Shown here piece after piece: positions 27,967 through 35,835 of a stretch of DNA of 64,000 nucleotides (the stretch's first letter is position 1; each line of letters opens with the position of its first letter). Under the pieces are notes generated by a model. It made no database searches, was not told the origin of the DNA, and worked only from the letters and a program-made list of their open reading frames with translations. The position numbers and the translations under genes are program-made. Source of the stretch: PALSA-607 sp963825425 (GTDB lineage: Bacteria > Actinomycetota > Actinomycetes > Acidothermales > Acidothermaceae). The stretch is taken from positions 310,001 through 374,000 of the forward strand of contig CAWGTF010000010.1 of NCBI GenBank assembly GCA_963825425.1, given 5' to 3'.

Positions 27967-28604
27967 AGATCGCCATCATCGGCGCCGGACGGATGGGGCA
28001 GGCGCTGAGTCCGCTGTTCGCGCGGGCAGGTCACGAGGTGCGTCTCAGCAACTCGAGCGGACCGGAGTCGCTTGCTGAGCTGGTCGAGACGCTCGACCCG
28101 GGTGTTCGCGCGACGACGGTGGCGGAGGCCGTCGAAGGCGCCGACGTCGTCGTCTTGGCGACACCCTGGGGGCGCACTGCCGAGGCGGTGTCCTCGGTTC
28201 CTGACTGGGTGGGTCGCGTCGTCATTGACGCGACCAACAACCGCAGCGCCCCTGGCCCGCAAGGCCTGATCGACATCGGCGACCGGGTCTCGAGCGAGAT
28301 CGTTGCGCAATACGTTCCTGGCGCCAAGGTGGTCAAGGCCTTCAACGTGACACCCATGCCCATGCTGGTGCCTGCGATGGCTTCCCCGGACGGCGAGAAC
28401 AAGGCCTTCTACATCGCCGGCGACGACGACGACGCCAAGTCACTGGTTGCCGATCTGATCGCCAGCATCGGTGGCGTCGCGGTCGACACCGGAGACCTGC
28501 ACACCGGTGGTCATCTCCAAGGCATGAGCGGGCCGCTGGCCAGACCTCTCGAAATGCTCACGTCGACGCAGGCGCGGGCCAATCTCGCGCAGGCGCAGAG
28601 CTAA
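27963..28604 (+). CDS. NADPH-dependent F420 reductase-like dinucleotide-binding protein
   Basis: 213 residues. The N-terminal Rossmann motif is KIAIIGAGRMGQAL. VVVLATPWG, DATNN and KAFNVTPM are signatures of the NADP-oxidoreductase coenzyme F420-dependent family. Members include true F420:NADPH reductases and proteins of unknown substrate; no F420-specific residue can be assigned here. It is translationally coupled to livF, so it belongs to the cluster 2 operon. Confidence 0.8.
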   Translation: MKIAIIGAGRMGQALSPLFARAGHEVRLSNSSGPESLAELVETLDPGVRATTVAEAVEGADVVVLATPWGRTAEAVSSVPDWVGRVVIDATNNRSAPGPQGLIDIGDRVSSEIVAQYVPGAKVVKAFNVTPMPMLVPAMASPDGENKAFYIAGDDDDAKSLVADLIASIGGVAVDTGDLHTGGHLQGMSGPLARPLEMLTSTQARANLAQAQS

Positions 28605-28656
28605 CCACCACCACCTGTCACGTGCAGCGTGCACGCGACGAGAAAGCGAGAACATC

Positions 28657-29073
28657 ATGGCAATCGTCCGAGTCAGCAAGACCACCCACCTCTCCGCCGC
28701 TGCCGACGAGGTCTGGGCGTTCGTGAGCGACTTCGCAGGCTTTGCGTCCTGGCAGCCGCACATCGCCTCGATCGAGATGCAGCCTGACGGCGACCGCAAA
28801 GTGAACTTCACCCGCGGCGACTCCGTCCTCGACCGGATCACCGCCCAAGACGACGCGGCCAAGACGCTGACCTACGGGCTGGTGCCTGGCCAACCGGTCC
28901 CGATGAAGAGCCTGGAAGCGACTTTCGCGGTGACGGGTGACGGCGATGGGTCGCAGGTCGAGTACACGATCGAGATCGACGTCCCTGACGAGATGCAGGA
29001 AATGGCGCGCGGCGGGGTAGGCGCGGACATCGACGGTGCACTGGCAGGGCTCAGCAGCAAGTTCAATGGCTGA
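28657..29073 (+). CDS. SRPBCC (START-like) family protein
   Basis: 138 residues of the polyketide cyclase/START fold: VSKTTHLSAAADEVWAFVSD at the start, FASWQPHIASIE, and a C-terminal long helix. It forms a hydrophobic cavity and may bind or cyclise a pathway intermediate; the function is not assignable. It overlaps the next gene by 8 bp. A palindrome CGTGCA-GCG-TGCACG lies just upstream (28,619-28,633). Confidence 0.8.
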   Translation: MAIVRVSKTTHLSAAADEVWAFVSDFAGFASWQPHIASIEMQPDGDRKVNFTRGDSVLDRITAQDDAAKTLTYGLVPGQPVPMKSLEATFAVTGDGDGSQVEYTIEIDVPDEMQEMARGGVGADIDGALAGLSSKFNG

Positions 29074-29785
29074 GGCTTCCGACGCGCCGGTCGCAGTGGT
29101 CACCGGTGGTGCGGGCTTCATCGGCTCCGCGATCGTCGAGCGCCTGGAGGCGGAGGGCCATCGCGTCGCCGTGCTCGACCGGGAGTCCGAGTACGCAGTC
29201 GACCTCGCGGACGAGCAGGCGGTGCGTAGTGCGGCGCGCAAGGTTCTGGCCGACCACGGCCGGTGCGACGTGCTGGTGCACGCGGCCGCCTCCTTCGAGC
29301 TGGCAACGCTCACGGACCTGGGCGCCGGCCTACTCCGTCGGGTGATGGCGGTCAACGTCGAGTCACCACTCTGGCTCCTGCAGGAGCTCACTCCCGGGAT
29401 GTCGGAGCGCGGTCACGGTCGGGTGGTGTTCATCGTCTCGGACACGTTCTTCAACCCGCCGCCGGTCCCCGACATGCTCCCGTACATCACCAGCAAGGGC
29501 GCACTCATCGGCGCCGCGCGGTCGCTGGCGAAGTCGCTGGGTCCGCAGGGCATCACGGTCAACTGTGTGGCACCGGGGATGACGCCGCCACCAGGCGGCG
29601 GCATGGGCCCGGACCTGGCCGACGTGGAGAACGCGCTAGCTGAAGACGTGCGTCAGCGGCAGTCCGTGCCGCGGAGTCTGGTGCCCATGGACGTGGCCCA
29701 CGTCGTCGCGTTTCTGGTTCGACCTGAAGCCCAAGCGATGACCGGGCAAACCCTCTGCCCAGACGGTGGACTGGTGCTCCGGTGA
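29066..29785 (+). CDS. SDR family oxidoreductase
   Basis: 239 residues. VTGGAGFIGSA is the cofactor loop, VLVHAAAS replaces the usual NNAG, catalytic Ser lies in IVSDT, and Tyr/Lys in YITSKGAL. The C-terminal TGQTLCPDGGLVLR is typical of FabG-like members. It probably dehydrogenates a ring or side-chain alcohol in cluster 2. Start ATG 29066 overlaps the SRPBCC gene. Confidence 0.85.
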   Translation: MAEASDAPVAVVTGGAGFIGSAIVERLEAEGHRVAVLDRESEYAVDLADEQAVRSAARKVLADHGRCDVLVHAAASFELATLTDLGAGLLRRVMAVNVESPLWLLQELTPGMSERGHGRVVFIVSDTFFNPPPVPDMLPYITSKGALIGAARSLAKSLGPQGITVNCVAPGMTPPPGGGMGPDLADVENALAEDVRQRQSVPRSLVPMDVAHVVAFLVRPEAQAMTGQTLCPDGGLVLR

Positions 29786-29809
29786 CACCTTGCCGGTGAC
29801 CGACTAGCG

Positions 29810-30541
29810 ATGGACAAGTGGTTCGATTCCCCGGCAAGCGCCGTCGCTGACGTGCCCGACGGGGCGAGCATCGCGGTTGGCGGGTTTGGAACGGCAGGGG
29901 TCCCGTGGGCGCTGGTGAGCGCGCTGCGAGAGAACGGGGCCACCGGACTCACCGTCGTCACCAACAACTGTGGCGTGAACGGCGCCGGTCTTGCCCTCCT
30001 CCTCCAAGACGGGCGCATCGACCGAGTCATCGCCTCCTATATCGGCACCAACACGGAGTTCGCTCGGCAGTACCTGGAAGGCGAGATCGAGCTTGAACTG
30101 AATCCGCAGGGCACGCTCGCCGAGCGCCTGCGGGCAGGCGGAGCCGGCATCGCCGCCTTCTACACCGCGACGGGGGTCGGCACGCTCGTTGCCGACGGAG
30201 GGCTGCCGCGTCGGTTCGGGCCTGACGGCGACACCCTCGAGATGAGCCCCCCGAAGGAGGTGCGGCGATTCCTGCATGCTGGCCAGGAACGGGAGTACGT
30301 GCTCGAAGAGGCGATCACCACCGACTTCGCCTTTGTGCGGGCCACCGTGGCAGATCGACACGGCAACGCGGTGTTCCACTCGTCCGCGCGCAACTTCAAC
30401 CCTGACGTGGCCATGGCTGGGCGCATCACGATCGTCGAAGCACAGCACGTAGTCGAGGTGGGCTCGCTCGATCCCGACTCCGTGCACTTGCCAGGCATCT
30501 ACGTGCAGCGAGTGGTGCAGGCGGACGGACACGTGCGATGA
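29810..30541 (+). CDS. CoA-transferase subunit A, second copy
   Basis: 243 residues of the family I alpha subunit: IAVGGFGTAGVP, NNCGVNGAG, and NPQGTLAERLRAGGAGIAAFY. It is diverged from the 16.85 kb copy and longer by about 20 residues. The partner follows with ATGA overlap. Its presence in the second cluster suggests its own dicarboxylic or 3-oxo acid substrate, with succinyl-CoA or acetyl-CoA as donor. Confidence 0.83.
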   Translation: MDKWFDSPASAVADVPDGASIAVGGFGTAGVPWALVSALRENGATGLTVVTNNCGVNGAGLALLLQDGRIDRVIASYIGTNTEFARQYLEGEIELELNPQGTLAERLRAGGAGIAAFYTATGVGTLVADGGLPRRFGPDGDTLEMSPPKEVRRFLHAGQEREYVLEEAITTDFAFVRATVADRHGNAVFHSSARNFNPDVAMAGRITIVEAQHVVEVGSLDPDSVHLPGIYVQRVVQADGHVR

Positions 30542-31209
30542 CGCTGGGCTGGTCTCGGGAGGAGGTCGCCGCCCGAGCGGCACGCGAGCTGCGGGACGGC
30601 GACTACGTGAACCTCGGCATCGGGTTGCCCACTCGGGTTGCGGACTACTTGCCCGCAGGCGTCGACGTCGTGGTGCACAGCGAGAACGGTGTGCTCGGGA
30701 TCGGTCCTTCGCCTAGCCCAGAGCTTGCGGACCCTGAACTGATCAATGCCGGCACGGAGCTAGTGACAGTTCGTCCTGGCGCTTCTTACTGCTCGTCGTC
30801 CGACTCTTTCGCCATGATCCGAGGGGCGCACATCGACGTGACGATTCTGGGTGCGATGCAAGTCTCCGCGGCCGGCGATCTAGCGAACTGGATGATTCCC
30901 GGATTGGCGGTTAAGGGCATCGGAGGCGCGATGGACCTTGCCGTGGGGGCGCGCCGCGTCATCGTCTTAATGGACCACGTGGCCCACGACGGATCGTTCA
31001 AGCTTGTCGAGCATTGTGCGTTGCCGCTAACGGGCCGCCGGGTCGTGGATCGGGTCATCACGAATCTCGGGGTCATCGACATCGCAGGGGAGGGCTTCGT
31101 ACTGACGGAGCTCGCCCGAGGAGTCACCGCCGAGGAAGTTCTGGTCCGGACTGGAGCACCCGTCGCAGTGCGGCTCGCGGAGGCAGCAGCTCCCGGGCCT
31201 ATAGTCTGA
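30538..31209 (+). CDS. CoA-transferase subunit B, second copy
   Basis: 223 residues. Catalytic Glu49 lies in HSENGVLGIG, preceded by YVNLGIGLPTRVADYLP. It pairs with the upstream subunit A. The segment ELINAGTELVTVRPGASY follows the family layout. The next gene, the IclR regulator, starts 18 bp later on the same strand. Confidence 0.83.
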   Translation: MTLGWSREEVAARAARELRDGDYVNLGIGLPTRVADYLPAGVDVVVHSENGVLGIGPSPSPELADPELINAGTELVTVRPGASYCSSSDSFAMIRGAHIDVTILGAMQVSAAGDLANWMIPGLAVKGIGGAMDLAVGARRVIVLMDHVAHDGSFKLVEHCALPLTGRRVVDRVITNLGVIDIAGEGFVLTELARGVTAEEVLVRTGAPVAVRLAEAAAPGPIV

Positions 31210-31227
31210 CCGCTGCATGGAGGGTCT

Positions 31228-32109
31228 ATGAACGCTGAGAATGGGGCGTCGTCGAGGTTGGCTGGCGAGAAGAGCGATCGCGACGCCGGAGGCGTCCGAG
31301 CGGTGACACGCAGCACGAGAATCATCACCGCTCTGGCCGAGCATCCGTACCCGCTGGGGATCGTCGAGCTCGCCACCTTCGTCCAGCTCTCACCGGCAAG
31401 CGTGCACCGCATTCTCTCCACGCTCGTGAGCGTGGGCTGGGCGGAGCAGAACTCACGGACCGCGAAGTACCGCTTGGGGATGCGTGCGATCGGCGTCGGC
31501 ACGGTCGGGTTGGTGACCAATCCGATCCTGCATGACGGCCGCATGTACCTCGCCCGGCTGGCGGAGTGGTCAGGTTATGACGCCGTCCTTAGCACACTCG
31601 TCGGCGTCAAGACGGTGCAGTTGACCCGGGTGGCTGGTCCGCACACTGAGATGATCGAGTTCGAACCGGGCCACCCGCAGCCCGCTCATGCCATGGCTGA
31701 CGGAAAGCTCCTGCTGGCCTACCTGCCTGAAGCGGAGGCGCGGTACTTCTACGAAGTGGCCGGCCTGCGCAAGTACACGGAACACACCATCACCGATCCG
31801 GTGCGGATGGAGCAGGAGCTCGCTGCGATCCGCAAGCAGGGCTACGCGGTTGACAACTGTGAACGGTTCGACACCGGTCGTGGGCTCGCCGTGCCGGTCC
31901 TCGACGCGGACGGCCGTCCGATCGCGGCCATGCTGTGCCTCGGCAGGATCGACCCGGAACAAGACAGCGGCATCGTGCAACAGATGTTCTCGCTGGCGCG
32001 CGAGATGTCCGAGCGTTTGAGCGCAGCGGGGGACCTTCCGCCGGCGGCCGTGATGGAGAGCGCGACCCTGTCGGCCCCCGTGCCGCCGGGTGTCAACAGA
32101 CGCGCCTGA
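31228..32109 (+). CDS. IclR family transcriptional regulator
   Basis: 293 residues. The N-terminal winged HTH includes STRIITALAEHPYPLGIVEL and SPASVHRILSTLVSVGW. The C-terminal IclR effector domain contains HAMADGKLLLAYL and the NCERFDTGRGLAVPVLDADG region. A GGAGGGTCT site precedes ATG 31228. IclR proteins usually sense a pathway aromatic acid. It is the best candidate to bind the GRAAT/ATTCC operators at 18,219, 21,645 and 32,240. Confidence 0.9.
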   Translation: MNAENGASSRLAGEKSDRDAGGVRAVTRSTRIITALAEHPYPLGIVELATFVQLSPASVHRILSTLVSVGWAEQNSRTAKYRLGMRAIGVGTVGLVTNPILHDGRMYLARLAEWSGYDAVLSTLVGVKTVQLTRVAGPHTEMIEFEPGHPQPAHAMADGKLLLAYLPEAEARYFYEVAGLRKYTEHTITDPVRMEQELAAIRKQGYAVDNCERFDTGRGLAVPVLDADGRPIAAMLCLGRIDPEQDSGIVQQMFSLAREMSERLSAAGDLPPAAVMESATLSAPVPPGVNRRA

Positions 32110-32239
32110 CGAGCTCAGCCGTGTCATCGTCGCGGCGCTATCCCGCCGTCCGCGGACATCGCGGCCGGGCCAGCTGGCGCCGGGAGCGAACACGTGGCCG
32201 CGACCTCTTGACGTGTGACCCTCGCCACTCTACGGTTGT

Positions 32240-32264
32240 GAAATCCGATTCCGTCAGGTGGAAA
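32240..32264. promoter_or_regulatory. Three-half-site operator upstream of the flavin reductase gene
   Basis: GAAAT-N3-ATTCC-N7-GGAAA, with the same order and spacing as at 18,219-18,243. Its last half-site ends 4 bp before the ATG at 32,269 and contains the AGGTGGAA stretch that would act as ribosome site, so bound protein would cover the start region. Confidence 0.6.
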
Positions 32265-32268
32265 TGTC

Positions 32269-32796
32269 ATGACTGTGACTGCAGACCGCCCAGCACTGGC
32301 CGCGGCCGACCATGCCCGCGCCACCAAGGACTTCCGCCGAGTGCTCGGACACTTGCCGACCGGCGTGGTCGTGGTGTCAGCGCGAACCCCAGCTGGCCCG
32401 ATCGGGATGGCGGTCAACTCGATCACCTCGGTGTCCCTGGAGCCCCGGTTGGTCTCGGTCTGCGCTGCGCGCTCGTCGAGCACCTGGCCCCAGCTCCGCC
32501 GCGCCGGGCGGTTCTGCATCAGCATTCTCGCCGATCACCACGAAAGCGCGAGCCGGCAGTTCGCCACTTCTGGCGTCGACCGGTTTGCCGGCCTCACGTG
32601 GCACGACCGTCCGGGCGGTCCCGCTCTCGATGATGCGGTTGCGTGGCTCGATTGTGAGCCGTACGCCGAGTATGCGGCTGGCGATCACACCATCGCCGTC
32701 GTATCCGTCGTGGATCTCGCTGCGGTCGACGACCGGCGCGCACTGGTCTTCTTTCGCGGCCAGTACGGGCATTTTGTTCCCAACAACCAGGCCTGA
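32269..32796 (+). CDS. Flavin reductase family protein
   Basis: 175 residues of the HpaC/flavin reductase domain: RRVLGHLPTGVVVVSA, GMAVNSITSVSLEPRLVSVC, and FCISILADHHES. It reduces FMN or FAD with NAD(P)H and hands it to a group D monooxygenase; two candidates (23,181 and 34,601) lie in the same cluster. The operator at 32,240 directly precedes it. Confidence 0.88.
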   Translation: MTVTADRPALAAADHARATKDFRRVLGHLPTGVVVVSARTPAGPIGMAVNSITSVSLEPRLVSVCAARSSSTWPQLRRAGRFCISILADHHESASRQFATSGVDRFAGLTWHDRPGGPALDDAVAWLDCEPYAEYAAGDHTIAVVSVVDLAAVDDRRALVFFRGQYGHFVPNNQA

Positions 32797-32811
32797 GACG
32801 GGACCACCGAC

Positions 32812-33747
32812 GTGAAGTTGCTGTTCTTCGATGACTTCAAGCTGGGCGCCGTTCGCGAGGACGAGGTTGTCGACGTCTCACCGGCGGTGAAAGAGCTCCT
32901 TCACCAGCACCCTCAAGACCTGATCAGTGCTGTGATTGAGGGGTGGGACGGCTACCAAGGCCGGCTCATGGAGGCGTTGCAGACAGGTGTCGGGGTTCCC
33001 CTCGGTTCGGTTCGCATCCGCCCGCCGCTGCCGCGGCCGCTCAACATCGACTGCCTGGCCCGCAACTACATGGAGAACGGGACCCTCCTGGAGCCGCCGC
33101 CGATTAACGGGTTCGCCAAGACGCCGAACTCGATCATCGGCCCCGGTGATGTCATGGTTCTGCCTGACATCCCAGCGACCGTCTTCGAAGCTGAGGCCGA
33201 GCTGGCGATCGTCATTGGTAAGCGGGCGCAAGACGTTCCAGCGTCTGCAGCATTTGACTACATCTTCGGATACACGAACCTGATCGATGGGTCCGCCCGA
33301 GGCATCCCGCCGCGACAGAACGCCTTCTACCAGATGAAGTCGAGAGAGACCTTTTGCCCGATCGGGCCATTCATTGTGACGGCGGACGAGGTCGCGAACC
33401 CACAGAACCTGCCCGTTCGCCTGTGGACCAACGGGCAGCTGATGCAGGACTTCAACACCAGTGATATGGCCTACGACATCGCGCGTTGCGTCGAGTTCGT
33501 CTCCTCTATACACACCTTGCAGCCGGGAGACTTGATCGCTACGGGCACCAACCACGGCGGCTTGCACCCGTTGATGGACGGCGATCGCGTGGAGCTCGAA
33601 GTCGGCGGTCTGGGTCGGCTGTCGATCGACATCCGCGACGACCTCAAGCGCACCTGGAAGCGCGAAACGCGGCACGAGCGCGAGGAGGCCGGCGCGGAAG
33701 GGACGGCGCCGCAGCTTTCCGGCAAGTACGCGCCCGTCGAGGCCTGA
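32812..33747 (+). CDS. Fumarylacetoacetate hydrolase family protein
   Basis: 311 residues. CLARNYMENG opens the FAH domain. Metal ligands are Glu in FEAEAEL and Asp in IDGSARG. The end has LIATGTNHGG, with Asn where many family members have Pro/Gly. The family includes fumarylpyruvate and oxohexenedioate hydrolases and decarboxylases acting after ring cleavage. GTG 32812 lies 15 bp after the reductase stop. An unusually charged C-terminal tail follows the domain. Confidence 0.85.
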   Translation: MKLLFFDDFKLGAVREDEVVDVSPAVKELLHQHPQDLISAVIEGWDGYQGRLMEALQTGVGVPLGSVRIRPPLPRPLNIDCLARNYMENGTLLEPPPINGFAKTPNSIIGPGDVMVLPDIPATVFEAEAELAIVIGKRAQDVPASAAFDYIFGYTNLIDGSARGIPPRQNAFYQMKSRETFCPIGPFIVTADEVANPQNLPVRLWTNGQLMQDFNTSDMAYDIARCVEFVSSIHTLQPGDLIATGTNHGGLHPLMDGDRVELEVGGLGRLSIDIRDDLKRTWKRETRHEREEAGAEGTAPQLSGKYAPVEA

Positions 33748-33750
33748 CGC

Positions 33751-34527
33751 GTGCGTGTTATGCGGGTCAGCGAGGCCGTTACCGGCATCGACGTGAGCAG
33801 TGGCTTCCTGCCGCACCGAGACGCTCGCGAGAAGGGCCCCAGCGACGTCATCCCGGCGAGTGCGTTCTGGATGACTCGGGCAGCCAAAGGGCAGGCGCCA
33901 AATCCCGCGTCGCTCGGTGCACACATGGTGGTCGTGCTCTCAGGTGAGGTGCGTGTCGACACAACGGGTCACGACTCGTCGGTCCTCGGCGCCGGAGACG
34001 TGCTCTGCGCCGACGTGAGCTCCGAAGGCGTCCTCGGTCTCGACTGGGATGGTCACGCCTGGTTGTTCTTCATGCTCACGCCAGGGTGGTTGCCGGAGCC
34101 CGGCGACAATGGTGCCCGGCCGGACAGCGTGACGCGGAAGGGCCGCCCCCTCCTGACCTGGATCTACGACGACAACGGCTCATCGCGGTCTGAGCCGTTC
34201 ACCTGGCCGAGTGCTCTGGCACCGGTACCGCCTACTGCCGAGTGGCCCGGCTCGAACGGCGCCTTCGTGACCCGCCGTGACTACGGGGACGACGGCTACA
34301 TCCAAGGCGTCTGGCACAACGGGCCACGCCCCCAACTCGGCTTCACCTTGAACGGCTGCGCCGAGAACGAGACCGGCGACGGCACTGTCACTCGCCCCGT
34401 CGCCGGTGACATGGCATACATCGACGACGTCACGGGGGCCGGGCACGTGACGCGCGGCCACGGCGACCGCTGGATGTTGTTCGTGACGGTCGCCCCGGAG
34501 CATCTGCGGTTCACGCCAGAGAACTGA
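33751..34527 (+). CDS. Two-module cupin-like protein of unknown function
   Basis: 258 residues. The first module has GAHMVVVLSGEVRVDTTG and GAGDVLCADVS, a cupin pattern with only one of the usual metal histidines. The second module includes GFTLNGCAENETGDG, GDMAYIDDVTGAGHV and GDRWMLFVTV. Between them is a Trp/Pro-rich segment. The spacing of 3 bp from the FAH gene shows an operon. It could be an isomerase, a decarboxylase or a non-catalytic binding protein; I cannot assign the reaction. Confidence 0.6.
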   Translation: MRVMRVSEAVTGIDVSSGFLPHRDAREKGPSDVIPASAFWMTRAAKGQAPNPASLGAHMVVVLSGEVRVDTTGHDSSVLGAGDVLCADVSSEGVLGLDWDGHAWLFFMLTPGWLPEPGDNGARPDSVTRKGRPLLTWIYDDNGSSRSEPFTWPSALAPVPPTAEWPGSNGAFVTRRDYGDDGYIQGVWHNGPRPQLGFTLNGCAENETGDGTVTRPVAGDMAYIDDVTGAGHVTRGHGDRWMLFVTVAPEHLRFTPEN

Positions 34528-34600
34528 ACGCTCGGACATCCATGACGTGCCATACCTAGCGAATGACCACTGAAATTCGTATCGATGGAAGGAACTCCTC

Positions 34601-35824
34601 GTGTCTGCAACTGAATTCGCGTCCCTCGCGGCAGCGTCCGGTGTTGAGCTGCGGAACGCGCTGACGACGAAGGCCCGCGAACTCCGACCGCGCCTGTTGG
34701 CGGAGCAGGACGCCACGGAGCAACGCGGGACCTTCTCGCCCGAGATGCACGAGACGTTTCGAGCGGAGGGCTTCTACCGGATTCAGCAGCCTCGTCGCTA
34801 CGGCGGATACGAGCTCGACGTCCCCGCATTCCTGGCGGTGGTCCGCGAGATCGCGCGCGGCTGCCCGGGAAGTGCTTGGTGCTTCTGTCTGTCCGCCGGG
34901 CACCACATGCAGATGGCGGCGCTGTTCCCGGAGGCGGTGCAAGACGAGGTCTACGGCAGCGCGGGTGAGTTCTTGGCTCCCTGCCGCCCGATCCCGATGG
35001 GCGACGCGGAGTGGGTCGACGGTGGCTGGAAGGTGACGGGTGAGTGGGACTACTGCTCGGGCGCGCCGTACTCCACGCACGCACTGGTCGCCGCACGCAT
35101 ACACGGCGGCCCGGCAACGCAACCGATCGGCTTGGTCGTCATCCCGCGCGCCCAGTGGACCATGCTCGACAACTGGCGCGGCACGGTCTTCGGCATGTCG
35201 GGCAGCGGTTCCAACTCCATCCGGGTCGAGAACGCCGTTGTGCCTGCCAGCTACCTGGTGCAGGGCTCGGTGATGAGCATGCCCGCGGGTGCCGACTCGA
35301 TCGGGTTCCAGCTGCACGGCAACCCGATGTTCTGCGGACAGACCGCCGGTTACGCCCAACTCGAGATCGCAGCGATTCTGGTGGGGACCGCCCGGGCGGC
35401 CACCGACGAGTACGAACGGCTGCTGAGGACCAAGATGACCTCAGGTCCAAAACCGCAGCCCCGATACACGGCGGGCGAGCACCAGCGTGCGTTCGCGTCC
35501 GCAATCACGCTCGCAGATGCCGCCGAGGATGTCCTCGATCGCGCCGCAGAGAGGTACATGGGCTTCTGCCACGCAGCGGTCATGCAACCACAGGGTTTCT
35601 CGCGCGCCGACGCTGGACGCACCGCGATGGCAGCGAACCAGGCGGTCGACTTGGCCTGGCACGCGGTCGATATCGCGTTCAAGATGTCCGGCAGCAGCGA
35701 GGGCGCCCGCAATGGCGCGCGCATGCAGCGGTACTACCGCGACTTCTCCATGGCGCGCACGAACATGTCTCCCAAGCTCGACATGGAAGCGCAGACCTTC
35801 GCGGAGGCCTACTTCGCCAGCTAG
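34601..35824 (+). CDS. Acyl-CoA dehydrogenase-fold monooxygenase, paralogue of 23,181
   Basis: 407 residues, with RGTFSPEMHETFRAEGFYR, ARGCPGSAWCFCLSAGHHMQ, GEWDYCSGAPYSTHA, FGMSGSGSNSI and RMQRYYRDFSMARTNM. Domain order matches the paralogue. GTG 34601 follows GGAAGGAACTCCTC. A degenerate relative of the cluster operator, GAAAT followed by GGAAC, lies at 34,572-34,595. It probably acts with the flavin reductase at 32,269 on a different intermediate or substrate analogue. Confidence 0.83.
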   Translation: MSATEFASLAAASGVELRNALTTKARELRPRLLAEQDATEQRGTFSPEMHETFRAEGFYRIQQPRRYGGYELDVPAFLAVVREIARGCPGSAWCFCLSAGHHMQMAALFPEAVQDEVYGSAGEFLAPCRPIPMGDAEWVDGGWKVTGEWDYCSGAPYSTHALVAARIHGGPATQPIGLVVIPRAQWTMLDNWRGTVFGMSGSGSNSIRVENAVVPASYLVQGSVMSMPAGADSIGFQLHGNPMFCGQTAGYAQLEIAAILVGTARAATDEYERLLRTKMTSGPKPQPRYTAGEHQRAFASAITLADAAEDVLDRAAERYMGFCHAAVMQPQGFSRADAGRTAMAANQAVDLAWHAVDIAFKMSGSSEGARNGARMQRYYRDFSMARTNMSPKLDMEAQTFAEAYFAS

Positions 35825-35835
35825 TCGCCACCCGT

